Shown one piece after another: positions 61,359-64,000 of a stretch of 64,000 nt of DNA. The DNA comes from Apiospora phragmitis (taxonomy: Eukaryota > Ascomycota > Sordariomycetes > Amphisphaeriales > Apiosporaceae). Below the pieces are notes generated by a model. It worked only from the letters and a program-made list of their open reading frames with translations, did not search any database and was not told the DNA's origin. A program made the translations under genes and the position numbers. The stretch's first letter is position 1. Each line of letters begins with the position of its first letter. The stretch spans positions 3,224,001-3,288,000 of the forward strand of contig JAQQWL010000002.1 in assembly GCA_038363925.1 (NCBI GenBank), read 5' to 3'.

Positions 61359-64000
61359 CTTCGATTATCGACCATCACTCACAGCACATCGCGACACCAC
61401 ATTCCCAACCTCCTTGCTTTTTACTCATTTTTTGTCTATTGATACCCCATCGCTTTTACGGTTATTTGGAATGGGTTCAGGAACTCATCGGATTTTGCAT
61501 TACGGATAGCTGGTTATTTGGAAATCGGGATTCGAAAAAGAAGCCTCTCAAAGGGGTTTGGCGTCTGGCTTTATCAGCGTGCAACGATTACGCATGTATA
61601 AGAGAGCCCGGTTCTTAATGACGACGATACTGGCTTATTGGACTATGTTGGGTCCAGTCTTGGAGTTGGGTTATGACCTGTCATTTGGGGCGCCTCTTCC
61701 TTTTTTGAATACCCAGGACGTGGCTCGGAAAACACTTGGGAACACCCAAGTAAAGCTGGCAAGCAATTTTGACTAGCCGTTGGCTTTTGGATATATATTA
61801 TCTTTCAACAGACGGCAACAAGGTCAGGATTGCGCTTACTGTATAATCTCTCGAAAGATGTTAGGGGAAAGCTTGGAAGCGTCGCAGGCAAAGACGGCGC
61901 ATATCACAATATTCCCAAGGCATACCTATAAGGAGGCTTCCTTAAGACAGACAGACGCATTATGGTTCAGATCCGAAGATAGGAATGATGGATGGTATAA
62001 AATCAATCAAGAGAACTAGGTGGTTGGATCACGAACTCCTTGTTACGAGAATTGCCTAGACAAATTCATTACCATCTTTCACCTCTTCCCAATACTCCGT
62101 GAGAGCCGCTAGTGGCTCGCCCACGTGCATAAGTGTCATGTACCCCTCTCAACTGGAGCAGAGTGAATCCCGAAGCCTCGGTAGCGGTAGCAATGCAAGG
62201 TATGGCTTCTAGCCTGCGTGACCCAGGTGCTCGGGTAGTCAATGGTAAGTCAGTCGGGGCCCGAGGAGATGGTTGGATATTCCAGAGCAGAATGCCGCGA
62301 TGAGAGAGGGAAAGAGATCAGTGTCGCCCGCTGGCAACGCTTCTTCGTCCAGCACGTCGGCCTAATGGGAAGCAGGCTGGCTTATCAAGGTTCCCGGTTG
62401 GCTCTCATACAGTTACACCATGCAGCACGCGGCGACGCACGAGAAGGGGATAAAGGATCAGAGGCGCTACCTGGCATGCGTGTACTGTATGTTTGATGGC
62501 TTGTTTCTTTGGACTGATTGTACCATCCGTGAATAGCTAGGTTAGGTAGTACCTTGGTAAATCTCATGGGTTCAGCTAAATTGAAGGTGGATGTAACCTC
62601 ACCGGCAACTCTTCAGCTCCTGTATTCTTAGGTAGCATGCAAGAAAGTACCCAGTTGCGTTTCTGTTTACATATGCATTTGCTCTCGTGTTTGCTTTGGT
62701 GCACCTCGCCTCATGTCAGCCCCAAGCCGTGATGCGATAAACATGCGATGATTAGAGTGAGTAGAGATCGGGTAAGGCCCGCAGTGGAGACTTGCCCTAT
62801 GATTAAGTAGAAAGATTAGACAAGTGTCAGTGAGTTCAGGGAGTCGATTGAGTCGCCGAGCCAACCTTTCCCTTCAGCCATCGTCCATGGCCTTCGGCAC
62901 CCGTTGGAGCTATCTATGCTCAGCAACCAACGGGCGCACGTTACGTTACATGGGGGGGGGGGAGGGTAGGCCTCTAGGCTATGTAATGTAACTGCTAGAC
63001 AGGCTTTGGGTCTAGACACTGACACGAACAAATACAAATGATACAGTAAAAAAAAATGTCGTGTCCAGCAGAAACCTGGGACGAAAACGGCCCCCGCTTC
63101 TTCTTTTCTTTATTAGTGGTAGGCTAGGCGGTCTCCTTCCTAATCGGACCCCCGAAGAAATCCTTCCCCAGCTTCGCCTAGCCAATTGCTTTATCAAGGT
63201 GGACTGGAGGGTCTCGTGACTGGGGTGCCAGTCAACCAGTCAAGACAGATCTATTCGGCCCGGCAAAGGGCGAGAGTCTGGGGTGGTGGCCTGCTAGCTC
63301 AACCACCCCCCTGCCTCCCTTATCTCACGTCCTTGTCGTGCCGTGGGATTGATCGCGTACTGTCCGTGTTGATGGAAGACGTGTGCCATCATTAGGCCAT
63401 GCGGATTTCGACGACGGCATCAACTGGAGTTTGTACAGTAATGTCCATTACGGGAAAAGAAGGATAGTCAAGAGATCACAGACATATATGGTGTGCTCAC
63501 TGCTATGCGCGGCGAACCCTACAGTCTGGTTCCATCGTCCTTGTGTCAGAGTCATCGTATCTCGTATCGTTCTTTTGGTGCAAATTGAAATCCCATCTGT
63601 GCTAGCGGCCACAAGTCAGTACATGTATGCTGTAGTGTCATTAATACTGTGCCGTGCCGGTGTGGAGGGCGGTTTCTCATTAGTGCTGCATGTTCTAGCT
63701 GTAGGTATCGCCTATTCAGAATTCTACCCGTACGTGTTAACCTTATGTACATAAGGGAAGCCGACTTCGTGTGGGATCCAGCCTTCTTGCTCCAAGGCTA
63801 ATATGAAAGGTGACAAACGATGATGATGGCGGTGCGTGTCACGTAGCGGCATCCCTCGTGCTCCTGGGCCTCGCGACCTCCCTTGGATTGCTACCTTGCT
63901 TCCCTGACATCGGCAGATACCTGCTCCGCGTCCACCCATCTGGAGTGACATTGATTGAATGAACCCCTGGAAGGCCCTAGTATTGCCGATCCTTCCAATT
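61359..64000. other. 3' flank of the RasGEF gene and gene-free DNA
   Basis: No coding region is supported. Short frames up to 123 codons lack domains. An 11-G run lies at 62952-62962. Confidence 0.55.
62952..62962. repeat. G11 homopolymer
   Basis: Uninterrupted run of eleven G in intergenic DNA. Confidence 0.9.

Noticed and set aside
1..64000. CRISPR array or prokaryotic operon
   Set aside because: No spaced direct repeats of that type; spliced eukaryotic genes throughout.

Overview
The window reads as nuclear DNA of a filamentous ascomycete (Pezizomycotina, most likely a Sordariomycete). Introns are short with GT..AG ends and CTAAY/CTGAC branch points, gene order is uniquely fungal, and a 29.6 kb AT-rich block carries the footprint of repeat-induced point mutation (RIP). 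No virus, bacterial operon or CRISPR array is present.

Left gene region (1-21.2 kb): a minus-strand UTP12-domain small-subunit processome gene cut by the window edge; a double-bromodomain BET factor (BDF1-like, +); cytosolic tyrosyl-tRNA synthetase (-); a small secreted cysteine-rich protein (+); a secreted endonuclease/exonuclease/phosphatase-fold enzyme with a C-terminal jacalin-like lectin domain (+); and an intron-containing tRNA-Tyr (-) just outside the AT-rich block.

AT-rich island (about 21,293-50,855): this is one nested transposon. A pogo-type DNA transposon with 55-bp terminal inverted repeats forms the outer shell. A second TIR element (22,073-23,781) and a Ty3/Gypsy chromovirus called here G3 (24,304-49,301) lie inside it. 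G3 contains Gypsy G2 (25,427-42,178), and G2 contains Gypsy G1 (27,095-34,936) plus a Tc1/mariner element (35,642-37,025). G3 also carries a solo LTR (46,704-47,392). Target-site duplications are visible for G3 (CCTTA), G1 (TAGCT) and the solo LTR (AATAC), with a one-transition pair for G2. Removing nested inserts gives 7.5 kb for G2 and G3 against 7.8 kb for G1, which supports the reconstruction. All coding capacity here is destroyed by C-to-T/G-to-A changes. Each Gypsy copy also carries an extra antisense ORF between pol and the 3' LTR. In two copies it shows exact Zn(II)2Cys6-type cysteine spacing; this is the most interesting object in the window.

Right gene region (50.9-64 kb): mostly gene-free normal-GC DNA, then a Ras guanine-nucleotide exchange factor of the CDC25 type (SH3, REM and RasGEF domains, about 1,204 aa) with a probable 5'-leader intron.

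The genes are unrelated housekeeping or secreted functions (ribosome biogenesis, chromatin reading, translation, secretion, Ras signalling) and do not form a cluster. Five of the six protein genes need one or more single-base corrections, mostly in short homopolymers, to read through. This looks more like assembly error than five independent pseudogenes.
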